IMG/VR virus record: IMGVR_UViG_3300027971_000119
Location: 1-36,254 of that record
From: a virus
DNA length: 36,254 bases
Strand: one strand, 5' to 3'
Shown here: positions 7,482-15,721 of the stretch, one piece after another
Position numbering within the stretch: position 1 is the stretch's first letter
How the letters are laid out: the number at the start of each line of letters is the position of its first letter
Made by a program: the position numbers and the translations under genes
The notes under the pieces: model-generated
Seen by the model: only the letters and a program-made list of their open reading frames with translations
What the model was told of the DNA's origin: nothing
Database searches by the model: none

Positions 7482-8758
7482 CAGGGCTCCTCGACCAGCG
7501 TCATGGCGATGGGCTCAGACCGCACGCGAGCGCCCGAGAGTCTGACGGGGTAGTCGCTGGCCGAGCTCGCCGCGACCCTTGCCACCACGCGCCCCGCGAG
7601 AGGCTCCGTGGTGTACGCGTCGCTGAACGCCGGCACGTCCGTCCCATCGAGCAGCGTCTCAAGGAGCCTCGCCCGCCGCGAGTCGCCCCACGTGAAGTCG
7701 AGCGTGCAGGGCTGTCCGCGCGTGACGTAAGGCGCCCAGGCTGCGATGACCTGGCCCTCGTCGTTCTCTGCCGCCGACTGCCCGCGCACGGTGAACTCCA
7801 ACTCATGCGTGATGGAGTGCCCGACGTGGCGACCTCGCGCTCGACCGTCCTGCAGCTCGACCACGCCGTCGATGCTGCGGAGCACGCGGCTGTGTCGAGT
7901 CAGCCCGCGCTCGAGGACGAGGACGAGGGGCGTGCGGTAGGTCGCCGTCAACAGGTAGCGTGACGAGACGAGCGCCGGGACCTCTGCGCCTGTAAAGCCG
8001 AGCATGCGCCGGAACCGCTTGGAGATGGCCGTCGCAGGCCAGCCGACGCCCGAGATGCCCACCGGGTAGGACGTCCACACGCGCCCCGTCGTGTCGATGC
8101 CCCATCGGATGCGCCGGAACACGTTGTCGTTGGCGTCGTTGTCGACCTGCTCGAGCGAGTCGGTGGGGAACACGCCGTCAGCCTCGGCGTCATAGGCGCG
8201 CAGGGCCACAGGCAACGAATGAACGGTGACGTCTTCGTTGTACAAGCCCCCAAAGGTGAGCCCGTCGTTGACGCTGAACGTCTGGCCCACGTTCCAGAGG
8301 TCGAGGTTGCCACGCTCCCACGCATCGGGCGCCGTGACGATCTGGTACGAGCCGACCGTGGTGGACGAGGTCGCACCAGGAGCGAAGCCCCACGGGTTGC
8401 CCGTCGCCGACTGCACCGCGAAGGAGGCGATCTCCGAAGTGAGCACGCGCACGAAGATGCGGTCGGTCTCGTCGATGCCGACCTCCCACGTGGCAGGCAC
8501 GCCGCCGCCCGCAGTCCAATCAGCGTTGAGCGCCTCGCTCATCGACTGCCCCAGCTGCGAGCCGTAGCCATTGAGGAAGCTCAGCAGGTCGGGGTATCGC
8601 CCGCCGTCGTAGAGCGTGGTCGTGGCAGGAATGGTGACGTTGCCAGCGCCGCGCGTGAACACGGTCGAGCCCGCGAACTCGTAGACGTCGCATCGAGCAA
8701 GCAGCGCAGGGATGGAGCGCGCCGAGGTAGCCGAGCCGGGAAGGACGATGACAGGCAT
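7481..8758 (-). CDS. Tail protein downstream of tape measure, 425 aa
   Basis: Located where distal tail proteins usually lie, directly after the tape measure. The protein is beta-rich. A central part (FRRIRWGIDTTGRVWTSYP, FRRMLGFTGAE) suggests a repeated element built around an Arg-rich strand and a Leu-Gly-Phe turn. I do not recognise a named family. ATG 8758 shares one base with the stop of the tape measure (TGATG); a GTG one codon earlier is also possible. Co-translation with the tape measure is likely. Confidence 0.75.
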   Translation of the reverse strand: MPVIVLPGSATSARSIPALLARCDVYEFAGSTVFTRGAGNVTIPATTTLYDGGRYPDLLSFLNGYGSQLGQSMSEALNADWTAGGGVPATWEVGIDETDRIFVRVLTSEIASFAVQSATGNPWGFAPGATSSTTVGSYQIVTAPDAWERGNLDLWNVGQTFSVNDGLTFGGLYNEDVTVHSLPVALRAYDAEADGVFPTDSLEQVDNDANDNVFRRIRWGIDTTGRVWTSYPVGISGVGWPATAISKRFRRMLGFTGAEVPALVSSRYLLTATYRTPLVLVLERGLTRHSRVLRSIDGVVELQDGRARGRHVGHSITHELEFTVRGQSAAENDEGQVIAAWAPYVTRGQPCTLDFTWGDSRRARLLETLLDGTDVPAFSDAYTTEPLAGRVVARVAASSASDYPVRLSGARVRSEPIAMTLVEEP

Positions 8759-10416
8759 CACACCACCGCCAATCGTGACGAGGAGAGACTACCAGCGCGG
8801 GACTCGCGCTGCGACTGCCGGACGAGCACGTTGCTGACCTCGTCTACGCCGAGGACGACCGTGACGTTGACCGGGGCTGCACCGCCGCCGCCCGCGCTGA
8901 ACGACGACACGCGGTCCTGAGCTCCACCACCCGACGCGCCCGAACTGGCCGCGCTCGAGGAGCCGCCGACCGTCGAAGCGCCGAGCGCCCGAGCAGTGCC
9001 CGCGAGCAGCAGGCCGGTACCAGCCATGACGGCCGAAGCCTGAAAGAGTCCAGGCGCCGTGTATCCAAGCACCGGGCCGGTGAGGGCTGCAGCCACGCCG
9101 AGCGCGCCAAGGAATACAGCGTAGCCGAACGCCTGCGCGCTCAGACCGGCTGCCACCTGCCCCGCGAGCTTGCCGAAGCTGACGCCCGCCTTGTCGCCGT
9201 CGATGACCAGCGTGGCGAGGGCTTGCCCCGCCGCTTGGCTGAACGACTGCAGCGCGCCCACGCCCATCGACTCAAGGTCCATCGCCGACTCGGTCAAACC
9301 GCGCAGGCTCGACTCGGCCGCCGTGACCTGCTCAGGCGCTACTGCATCAGGGGCGATGAGGTCGCCGAGGGCCTGCTGCAGACTCTGCGTCGGAGGTGGC
9401 AGCGACTCGATGAACTGCAGAGGGCTCAGCGCATCGTATGCCGCGCGCGCCTCGGCTGCTGCCTGCGCTTCCTTCTCGGCCTCGACGATGATGCTGATTT
9501 CGCGCGCGTAGGCGTCGGTCGCCTCTTTGACCGCAGCGGTCCGCGCCTTGGTCGAAGCGGTCGCGCGCTCGTTTGCCTTGGTGGCCTGCTCGACGACCAC
9601 GGCTTGCTTCTGCTCTGCCTCGCTAACCACGCCGAGCGTGGTCTTGAGGTTCTTGATGATGTCGTCCCGCTTGCGCGTGTTGAGCTGCAGGTTGAAGTCA
9701 GCAGTTGCGCGCCGGTCCTCGAACTCAAGCGCCTGCTCGTCTACCCGCTGCGCGAGTAGCGCTAGCTCGAGCACGCTGGCCTCAAGCTGTGCGCCGCGCA
9801 GAGTGTCAGCCACTGCGAGTCGTCGCGCATCGTCGCGCAGGCTCTCTGCCTTCTGCCGCGCCGCCTCAGCTGACGCTGCATACTCTCGTGCCTGAGCGTC
9901 GAACGCTGCGATGTCAGACTCCAGAGGGGCTGTCTGGACGCTCGCAGCCCGAGCAATCGACAACTGCTCAAAGGTCAGCTTCGCCACGCCAACCGAGGCG
10001 ATGAGTGCATCGACGTCCGTCTTGGTCGACGCCGCCGCCCTGCCTGCCGCCTCAAAGCCTGACCGCAGCTTGTCGACCGCTGGCACGAATAGCTCAGACT
10101 CTGCGATGGCCTTGGCGACGCCCTGCGCCAGTTCGCCGAACTGGCCGATGACCTGCCCGAGCGGACCAGCCAACCCAACGCCGAGGGCGAGAGATGCGAT
10201 GTCGAGCGCGCCGCTGAACGTGCGCATGGGCTTCTCGACCGAGTCGACGGCATCGTCCAACCGCTTGACCTGACGCTCAAAGCCAGCGAACAGGCCGCCC
10301 GCCTTGTCGGCCTTCTTGCCGGTCGCCTCGGCAGCGTCCTCGACCTTCTTGAGCTTGGCCGCTGCGTCGTCTGCGCCTTGGATTTTGACGTCGATGGCTA
10401 GGCTTGTGACGCTCAC
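8758..10416 (-). CDS. Tail tape measure protein
   Basis: 552 aa. Sets tail length and occupies the tail lumen before DNA ejection. Long Ala-rich, Glu/Lys/Arg-rich helical stretches cover about residues 20-330 (coiled coil), followed by hydrophobic segments at about residues 430-490 (GYAVFLGALGVAAALTGPVL) that are typical of tape measures. It directly follows the G/GT chaperone pair, the usual order in long non-contractile tails. Start GTG 10416 is chosen: AGGAGG lies 7 nt upstream, inside the end of the T frame. By the rough rule of about 0.15 nm per residue it would specify a fairly short tail, near 80 nm (inference). Confidence 0.85.
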   Translation of the reverse strand: MSVTSLAIDVKIQGADDAAAKLKKVEDAAEATGKKADKAGGLFAGFERQVKRLDDAVDSVEKPMRTFSGALDIASLALGVGLAGPLGQVIGQFGELAQGVAKAIAESELFVPAVDKLRSGFEAAGRAAASTKTDVDALIASVGVAKLTFEQLSIARAASVQTAPLESDIAAFDAQAREYAASAEAARQKAESLRDDARRLAVADTLRGAQLEASVLELALLAQRVDEQALEFEDRRATADFNLQLNTRKRDDIIKNLKTTLGVVSEAEQKQAVVVEQATKANERATASTKARTAAVKEATDAYAREISIIVEAEKEAQAAAEARAAYDALSPLQFIESLPPPTQSLQQALGDLIAPDAVAPEQVTAAESSLRGLTESAMDLESMGVGALQSFSQAAGQALATLVIDGDKAGVSFGKLAGQVAAGLSAQAFGYAVFLGALGVAAALTGPVLGYTAPGLFQASAVMAGTGLLLAGTARALGASTVGGSSSAASSGASGGGAQDRVSSFSAGGGGAAPVNVTVVLGVDEVSNVLVRQSQRESRAGSLSSSRLAVV

Positions 10417-10417
10417 T

Positions 10418-11238
10418 TCACTTCCTCCTGCGGGCCACCTCAAGTTCGGCGTTCTCGGCCTCCCTCAACGCCCGCGTCAGATGCAACACACCCTCGACCA
10501 CTGCCGCCGATGCGTCAGGCAGGACGACCTCCAGCGGGATACCTGCGCGCCCAGCCTCTAGCCCGTCGATGACGCAGTGCACCCACAGCTGCCGTGACTC
10601 GTGCTCGGGGCACGTGACGCTCCATCGCTCGCGGTCGTACATGTCGACCGCCAGCCACGTCACACCGTCCCGCTGCTCTCGGGCTGCCCACTCGTCGCCG
10701 ACGCCCCCGCAGTCACCGTCAGCGCAGGCGCCGCACTCGTAGCGTCGGGCGTTGAGCCGATTGCAGGCACCGGCCCACGCGAGCCAGTCGAGGACGGCGC
10801 GTGCGCTTTTCCCAAGGTCGACACAGCCTCGATGTGCGACGCGATGCCCACGATGACCGACTCGGCGTCGGGCAGTAGCTCCCACAGTCGCTCGACCGGA
10901 TAGCCCGAGGCATCCCGCTTGAGTTGCGGCAGGTCACTGAGGCTCACGCAGCACGCCCGCACGATAGCCTCGTGACGACGCAGCACACGCTCAGCAGACA
11001 CGAACGCCGCCGCGCCCTTGGTGATGTGGGCCTGCGCCTCAGCAACGCAGACCGCGCGCCGGTCGAGGGGCAGCGCCTCGACCCACGTCGAATCGTCTGG
11101 AATGACCAAGCACGCCGGGTCGCGCGTCTCGATGTACCGTCGCAACGCCTCGACCTCGTTGGCCTGCTGCACCGATGGGTCGCAGATGAGGACGAACCGC
11201 GCCGCAACCGCCGTGTTGGTGAGGACAACGAGGCCCAT
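10418..11238 (-). CDS. Tail assembly chaperone G-T fusion made by -1 frameshift
   Basis: A second frame (10418-10885, -1 relative to the 192-aa gene) overlaps the end of that gene and has no separate ribosome site. Slippage at GGGAAAA (10813-10807) would give about 144 residues of G fused to 129 residues of T, about 273 aa, coded by 11238-10807 then 10807-10418. The T part holds a Cys-rich patch (ECGACADGDC) and CPEH, possibly metal-binding, and a helical C-terminus. In lambda, gpG and gpGT coat the tape measure during tail assembly; the place between tail tube and tape measure is the same here. The coordinates given are the envelope of the joined product. Confidence 0.8.
10660..11238 (-). 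CDS. Tail assembly chaperone G
   Basis: 192 aa, the unshifted product. It starts at ATG 11238, sharing one base with the stop of the tail tube gene (TAATG). An N-terminal alpha/beta part (VLTNTAVAARFVLICDP) is followed by helices and a low-complexity Ala/Ser/Thr/Pro tail after the slippery site, typical of a G-type product that is normally truncated relative to GT. Role: chaperone for tape measure and tail tube assembly (family knowledge applied by synteny; sequence itself is not diagnostic). Confidence 0.78.
   Translation of the reverse strand: MGLVVLTNTAVAARFVLICDPSVQQANEVEALRRYIETRDPACLVIPDDSTWVEALPLDRRAVCVAEAQAHITKGAAAFVSAERVLRRHEAIVRACCVSLSDLPQLKRDASGYPVERLWELLPDAESVIVGIASHIEAVSTLGKAHAPSSTGSRGPVPAIGSTPDATSAAPALTVTAGASATSGQPESSGTV
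10807..10813 (-). promoter_or_regulatory. -1 programmed ribosomal frameshift site
   Basis: On the coding strand G-GGA-AAA is in the correct phase in the G frame (codons TTG GGA AAA GCG), matching the X-XXY-YYZ rule. After slipping, both tRNAs re-pair (GGG AAA) and the next codon is AGC in the T frame. Lambda uses GGGAAAG at the equivalent place. The sequence after the site is very GC-rich, so a stimulatory stem is possible. Confidence 0.82.
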
Positions 11239-12530
11239 TAGGAGCAGAACGCGAGCAGGAAGTAGCCGCCATTCGCGGCCGTTGGCGTACCACTCGTGCC
11301 GGTGTAGGGGCTCGACGCCGCCGCGATGGTGCAGGTGCTGAAGGAGCGCTCGTCCTCGATGGTGTCGCCGGGCAGCTCCTGGACGAACCCGGCCGGGATG
11401 ATGAGCGCAGCGCCTGCGAGCTCGCCGCCCTCGATGGGGAACACCCACGTGTTGGTTTCGCCGAGGCGAATCATGTCCCGCAGCGTCGCGCGCACGAAGT
11501 CTGAGAAGGTCAACGAAACCGTGACTTGCGCGCTGGTCACCTCGGCATCAGCCGCGCCCACGATGCTCGTGGTAGCCGAGCCGACAGGGTCGAGCCCGAT
11601 GGTGATAGTGGCCGTCATGTCGCGCAGCGTCGCCACGGTCCGCGCGCCGGTGTTGCTCGGGGCGTAGATGGCCTGACCCCAGCGCTTGAGCGCCACGCCG
11701 TTCGCCAAGTTCGCCGGACCCGCCAGCGCAGCCCCGTAGGCCGTGACGGACTTGAACGCGGGCGAGAGCGTGAACGTCATCTCCAGCGTGCGCTTGTCGT
11801 CGCCGCTGAACGCGAGGCCGATGTTGTTCGCGCGGCAGCCGGTGCTCATCACCTCGCGAGCGCGGTCACGGTAGCGCACCGCCAGCGACGTTGCGCCGAG
11901 CGCGCCAATCTTCGGGTAGGCCACGGAGCAGAGCTTGACGCTGTCGCCCGTCTGCGGGTTCGCCGAGAAGGCAGGCCGCACGGTCACCACGTTGGTGCCG
12001 CCATTGACGGCCGTGACGATGGCGTACTCGGTGAGCCGCGCCGCCGACACCCACGCGACCACGTCGCCGGGGTTCACGAGCGCGAGGTCACCCGCGGACA
12101 CCTCGAACTCAACGTCGCTGACGTCGTTCGTCACGGTCACAGCAGAGCCGCCCGTCTTGGCCACGACGCCGAGTGACGAGCCGAGCAGCTCCGCGAGACG
12201 CGTCGAGGCGAAGTTCGTCCCTTGGGCGCTCTCACCCTTGAACACGAGGTCGAAGTCACCGAGCTCACGAATGGCAGGCTCGCCGCTCGACAGGTAGGGC
12301 GCCTCGGGCTCGGGCACCTGACCCGCGCCGCTCGTCGAGACGGCCGGCTCAGAGTAGAGCGGGATGGTCGCCGTGGTGGCCTCGTTGCTCGAGGACGCCC
12401 GCGTGGGCTTCACGGCGTTGAAGGTCAGCGCCGACGTGTCGACCAGCGCGTGGTCCGCTGCGTCGGGGCTGCCATAGGTGGACTCAACCGCGATTGCGAC
12501 CGACTGGCCGCCGAGACGTCCTGCGCTCAT
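11238..12530 (-). CDS. Major tail tube protein
   Basis: 430 aa. Beta-rich with a repeated pattern of short strands, Ala/Gly/Thr/Ser-rich, and an N-terminus (LGGQSVAIAVESTYGSP) like that of phage tail tube proteins that begin with a statement of reference values. The centre contains a domain on VNPGDVVAWVSAARLTEYAIV, plausibly an inserted Ig-like or beta-sandwich part, which explains its length above the usual 150-300 aa. Position directly before the G/GT chaperones and tape measure is diagnostic for tail tube genes. ATG 12530 overlaps the upstream stop of the next frame in the standard ATGA arrangement. Confidence 0.78.
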   Translation of the reverse strand: MSAGRLGGQSVAIAVESTYGSPDAADHALVDTSALTFNAVKPTRASSSNEATTATIPLYSEPAVSTSGAGQVPEPEAPYLSSGEPAIRELGDFDLVFKGESAQGTNFASTRLAELLGSSLGVVAKTGGSAVTVTNDVSDVEFEVSAGDLALVNPGDVVAWVSAARLTEYAIVTAVNGGTNVVTVRPAFSANPQTGDSVKLCSVAYPKIGALGATSLAVRYRDRAREVMSTGCRANNIGLAFSGDDKRTLEMTFTLSPAFKSVTAYGAALAGPANLANGVALKRWGQAIYAPSNTGARTVATLRDMTATITIGLDPVGSATTSIVGAADAEVTSAQVTVSLTFSDFVRATLRDMIRLGETNTWVFPIEGGELAGAALIIPAGFVQELPGDTIEDERSFSTCTIAAASSPYTGTSGTPTAANGGYFLLAFCS

Positions 12531-12979
12531 ACGCTCACCCTCACTGTGGCTCGGACGCGCAGCACGCGCCCCGTGACTCTGTCCGTGTCGCCGATATCCT
12601 CAACCTGAGTGTCGGGGAATACTGCGACGTCATTGGCTTGGGATGCCCATACCGACTGCGGCCGGATGGTGCTGATGATGTTGACGGCGTCCTCGACCGC
12701 TGCCCGGTATGCCGAGCCCGCGAAGTCGGCTTCACGGTAGAGCACCGTGATGAGCACCGAGTAAGACGCCTCGTCGATGGGGTCACCGCTCACGAGGCCG
12801 GTGTCGATGGGCGCGCCCTCTTGGATGTAGAGCGCGCGGCTCGGAACTCGGTCGGACTCCTGCAGCAGTTCACCCTCGCTGGCGAAGTCGACCAGCGAGA
12901 ACGCGAGCCCAGGCGCAGTCGTGGGCACGATGCCGAGGATGGCGCCGTTGAGCGCGTCGAGTAGTCCGTAGAGGCTCAC
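12527..12979 (-). CDS. Tail terminator-like protein
   Basis: 150 aa, located just before the tail tube gene, the usual place of the tail terminator that caps the tube and joins the head. Alpha/beta composition, with an N-terminal helix (LYGLLDALNGAILGIV), a central strand-helix set (YSVLITVLYREADFAGSAYRA) and a C-terminal beta strand pair ending RVLRVRATVRVSV, is compatible with the lambda gpU-type fold. GTG 12979 forms GTGA with the preceding stop. Assignment is from position and general composition. Confidence 0.6.
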   Translation of the reverse strand: MSLYGLLDALNGAILGIVPTTAPGLAFSLVDFASEGELLQESDRVPSRALYIQEGAPIDTGLVSGDPIDEASYSVLITVLYREADFAGSAYRAAVEDAVNIISTIRPQSVWASQANDVAVFPDTQVEDIGDTDRVTGRVLRVRATVRVSV

Positions 12980-13548
12980 TGCTTACCTGCCACTGCGCGA
13001 TTGATGCAGGCGCTGATAATCTCGGGCAGCGCTGCGACGAGGTCCGCATTGTTGCGAGGGCTGATGCCCCACCAGTTGCGCTTGAGATGCGTCGCGCCAG
13101 CGTAGGCCACGGCCGCGCCTCGAGGTGTGATGGTCACGCCCGTCTTGCTGATGGCCTGCACGCCGATGCTGCGCGAGAGTTGCCCCGAGAGGATGAGGTC
13201 GACCTCGACGCTGCGGTCGTTCAGCCCCTTGCGGCTCTCGGCCTTGTACTGCTTGTAACCGTCCTCATAGAAGCGGCCCACGACGCGCCCCTTGTTCGGG
13301 CCTCGCTTGCCCTTCCAAGGCGTGCCGCCCTTGGGCTTCAAGCGCCGCGCAGTCTCGCTGTTGCGATAGATGACGATCGGCTTGGTGCTGTACGCCTTCA
13401 TGCCGTTGTCATCGACGTTGAGCCCCTCGAAGAACGTGCGCTGCACGAGCGACGTGCGCAGAACCTCGGCCACGTCACGCATGGCCTTGAGGTCCCACAC
13501 GAATGAGGGCCACGTCGCGCCGAAGTCGTGGGTGGCCTCAATGCTCAT
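12976..13548 (-). CDS. Virion morphogenesis / tail completion-like protein
   Basis: 190 aa. The motifs LSGQLSRSIGVQ and the C-terminal HLKRNWWGISPRNNADL resemble the phage virion morphogenesis family (Mu gpG-like), whose members share an SG-x-L-x-x-S-I block and a late R-x-(F/W)-x-G-(L/I)-S motif. A basic central part (RLKPKGGTPWKGKRGPNKGR) could contact DNA or the capsid. It follows the connector gene and precedes the tail terminator, consistent with neck or tail completion. ATG 13548 overlaps the upstream stop. Confidence 0.6.
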   Translation of the reverse strand: MSIEATHDFGATWPSFVWDLKAMRDVAEVLRTSLVQRTFFEGLNVDDNGMKAYSTKPIVIYRNSETARRLKPKGGTPWKGKRGPNKGRVVGRFYEDGYKQYKAESRKGLNDRSVEVDLILSGQLSRSIGVQAISKTGVTITPRGAAVAYAGATHLKRNWWGISPRNNADLVAALPEIISACINRAVAGKQ

Positions 13549-14585
13549 CGCTGGTCCGTCACCCGCGCCAGCTCGATGGTCGCCGGGGGCTCTGGGTCCG
13601 TGGGGAAACCGATGATGGCCGTGTTGGTCAACGTCGAGCCGACCTGCCGCGCCAACTGCTGCGACGACGCCGCGTCGATCTCCTCGGGCTCGACCTCGCC
13701 GTTGAGGTTGAGGTCCTGCCAGTCGATGAGGCTGAGCACGTTGTCGAGCTCGGCCGCAGCGCGCTCGCGGTAGTACGTGGCAAGCGCCGTGCGGTCTTGG
13801 CCGCCCATGCTCGTGCCATCGAGAATGACCGCCGCCGCGAGGTAGGCATGCGCCCGCGCGAACTGCCTACCGGGTAGCACGTCCTCGTGGCGAGGCGAGA
13901 TGCGCCGCTTGATGTGGCCGATGAGTTCGTCGAGCGCCGCGTCGCGCTGGAGCTTCCAGCTACCTTGACCAGCGGGCCGCGCTCGCAGGTCAGGCACGTA
14001 GCCGAGCAGCTCCGCGTCAGACAGCCGCGTGGCGAACTCCATCGCTACGACGTGCAGGACGTCCCTGTCTCTATCGTAGGCCAACGGTTCAGCGTTGAAC
14101 GCGTCGACTGTCTCGTAATCGATGGTCCATCGGATGTTGCGCACAGGCGTGGCGCCGATGTGCGCGCTCGGGATGCCCGCCTGACGCTGCAGCCAGTGCA
14201 GATTCGCCGGGTTGACCGAGAACGCGACCGGATGCGGCACCGGCTCGGCAAGCTCAAGCGTGCCCTCGATGCCATCGTCCGTGACCACGCGCACGACGCG
14301 CAGCGAGGCACCGACGAGGCCGATGGACTGCAGCACGACGGCAGCGGGTTGGTCGCCGCTGATGGCCGTGGTGGGCGAGCCCGACAGACCCCACGTCACG
14401 GTCAGCGTGCGGCGGTCCGTGCTGATGGCTGTGACCTGGTCGACCTGCCGCGACTGCAACAATGAGTAGGTCTGCACACCCGCTGGCCAATCGATGGTCA
14501 GCGTGGGGTTAGCGACGAGCACGCCGTCTGGATTAGTCCAGCGCCACACATGGTCGAGGCCGGTCAAGAGCTTGCGTGCGGTCAT
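13545..14585 (-). CDS. Head-tail connector candidate, 346 aa
   Basis: No family recognised with certainty. The first 130 residues are beta-rich. The second half is helical with DELIGHIKRRISPRHEDVLPGRQFARAHAYLAAAVI, resembling the alpha-helical connectors that follow the portal and capsid genes. An acidic DLNLNGEVEPEE loop could bind a metal ion. The gene could be a fusion of a beta domain to a head-tail adaptor. It is one of three late genes that begin exactly 7 nt after a TGTGGTAGGCT box. Confidence 0.65.
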   Translation of the reverse strand: MTARKLLTGLDHVWRWTNPDGVLVANPTLTIDWPAGVQTYSLLQSRQVDQVTAISTDRRTLTVTWGLSGSPTTAISGDQPAAVVLQSIGLVGASLRVVRVVTDDGIEGTLELAEPVPHPVAFSVNPANLHWLQRQAGIPSAHIGATPVRNIRWTIDYETVDAFNAEPLAYDRDRDVLHVVAMEFATRLSDAELLGYVPDLRARPAGQGSWKLQRDAALDELIGHIKRRISPRHEDVLPGRQFARAHAYLAAAVILDGTSMGGQDRTALATYYRERAAAELDNVLSLIDWQDLNLNGEVEPEEIDAASSQQLARQVGSTLTNTAIIGFPTDPEPPATIELARVTDQR

Positions 14586-14592
14586 GGCGCAG

Positions 14593-14609
14593 AGCCTACC
14601 ACACTGAGG
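14593..14609 (-). promoter_or_regulatory. Extended -10-like box before the connector gene
   Basis: Transcribed strand CCTCAGTGTGGTAGGCT, then 7 nt, then ATG 14585. TGGTAGGCT fits the extended -10 pattern TGnTAnnnT. The same box and the same 7-nt spacing occur before the portal and endolysin genes. The AGG could instead serve as a Shine-Dalgarno core. Confidence 0.45.
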
Positions 14610-14617
14610 CCCCTACG

Positions 14618-15457
14618 TCACCCGGTCGCGGCGTTGTTGGCCGTGCGCACGGTCGATGCGTCGGCTTCCTTGTAGCCCCACCGCTTGGCCGTCGCCAAGG
14701 GGACAGCGAGCCACGAGTGTCGGCAGTTGTACCCGCCGCCACTCTCCAAGGGATGAGGCAGGCCGGTCTGTCCGTTGTCGAGCCCGCGCACCAACTCAGG
14801 CGAGAACCAGAAGCCCACGCACGCCTCGCAGAAGGGACGCGTGAGGCCGTCGTCGGGGCCGCCATACGCGAAGCCAACCGGCACGCCGGACTCGTCCGCG
14901 TACGCGTTGGAGATGGCGCGCGCGTACACCGCCGTCTGCGTCCGCGCCTCCGTCGCTGCCTGCCCGAGAGAGACCTGCAGCCGCTCGGCTAGACGCGTCG
15001 ATAGCTCGGTGATGCTCTCCAGCCGATAGCCCTCGCGCATGAGCGGGACAAGGTCCGTGGCCGTCGTCAAGTTCGCCGCTCGGAACGCGTCGTTGGCGTC
15101 GCGCCTAGCTGCGTCGATGACCGCCGTCAATGCCTCGATGTCGACGACGTTGTCGGGGTCGAGACCGACCGAGCGGAGATAGTCAGGAGTCGCGCGCTCG
15201 ATGTCGTCGAGCCCGTCGAGCCACTGGTCTTGAATCTCGCCGGTTTCCTCGGCAACCGCCGCCGCGACCTGGTCGAGCTGCACCGCGAGCAGGCCGGTGC
15301 GCCAATCGCCGCCGCCCGCCTCGGTAGCCAGTTCAAGCAGCCGGTCGCGCAGCGTGTCACGCAGGCCGACGAGCTCCGCGCCGATACGGTCACCGAGTCG
15401 CGTCAGGTCCGCATCTCGACGACGCAGAGCCGCACGGATGTCGGCTGGAATCGCCAC
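14618..15457 (-). CDS. Minor head protein (Mu F / SPP1 gp7-like)
   Basis: 279 aa. A long helical N-terminal two-thirds is followed by the C-terminal cysteine motif RPFCEACVG...YNCRHSWLAV, which is the hallmark of phage head morphogenesis proteins of the Mu F / SPP1 gp7 type. These sit inside or at the vertex of the procapsid with the portal. GTG 15457 follows the upstream TAA directly (TAAGTG), with AAGGG just before it. It lies downstream of the capsid gene rather than next to the portal as in Mu. Confidence 0.8.
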   Translation of the reverse strand: MAIPADIRAALRRRDADLTRLGDRIGAELVGLRDTLRDRLLELATEAGGGDWRTGLLAVQLDQVAAAVAEETGEIQDQWLDGLDDIERATPDYLRSVGLDPDNVVDIEALTAVIDAARRDANDAFRAANLTTATDLVPLMREGYRLESITELSTRLAERLQVSLGQAATEARTQTAVYARAISNAYADESGVPVGFAYGGPDDGLTRPFCEACVGFWFSPELVRGLDNGQTGLPHPLESGGGYNCRHSWLAVPLATAKRWGYKEADASTVRTANNAATG

Positions 15458-15721
15458 TTAGCCCTTGCGCTTACGCGAGACAAGGACCTTGGGCGCAGAT
15501 GTGGGGACGGCTGGCGCTTCATCAACAGGCGCCGCATCGTCCATGAGGGCCGCGATGACCGCCTCGACCTCGGGGGGCGAGCGGTAATCGAGCAGCACCG
15601 CATCCGAGCCCAGCAGCGACGACGCAGCGAGCCACTGCTCGCGGGTCATGTCCACCTCAGCGGGGGCATTGTAGTGCCCCATCTTGGGCAGCGGTCGCAG
15701 GAGTCGGACGCGTGCGCTCAT
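15458..15721 (-). CDS. Small head protein, 87 aa
   Basis: Unknown family. N-terminal strands (ARVRLLRPLPKMGHYNAP), a helix that includes REQWLAASSLLG, and a basic tail (KVLVSRKRKG). ATG 15721 overlaps the stop of the major capsid protein (ATGA), so it is co-translated with it. A small protein in this place is often a head completion or decoration protein (inference). Confidence 0.72.
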   Translation of the reverse strand: MSARVRLLRPLPKMGHYNAPAEVDMTREQWLAASSLLGSDAVLLDYRSPPEVEAVIAALMDDAAPVDEAPAVPTSAPKVLVSRKRKG

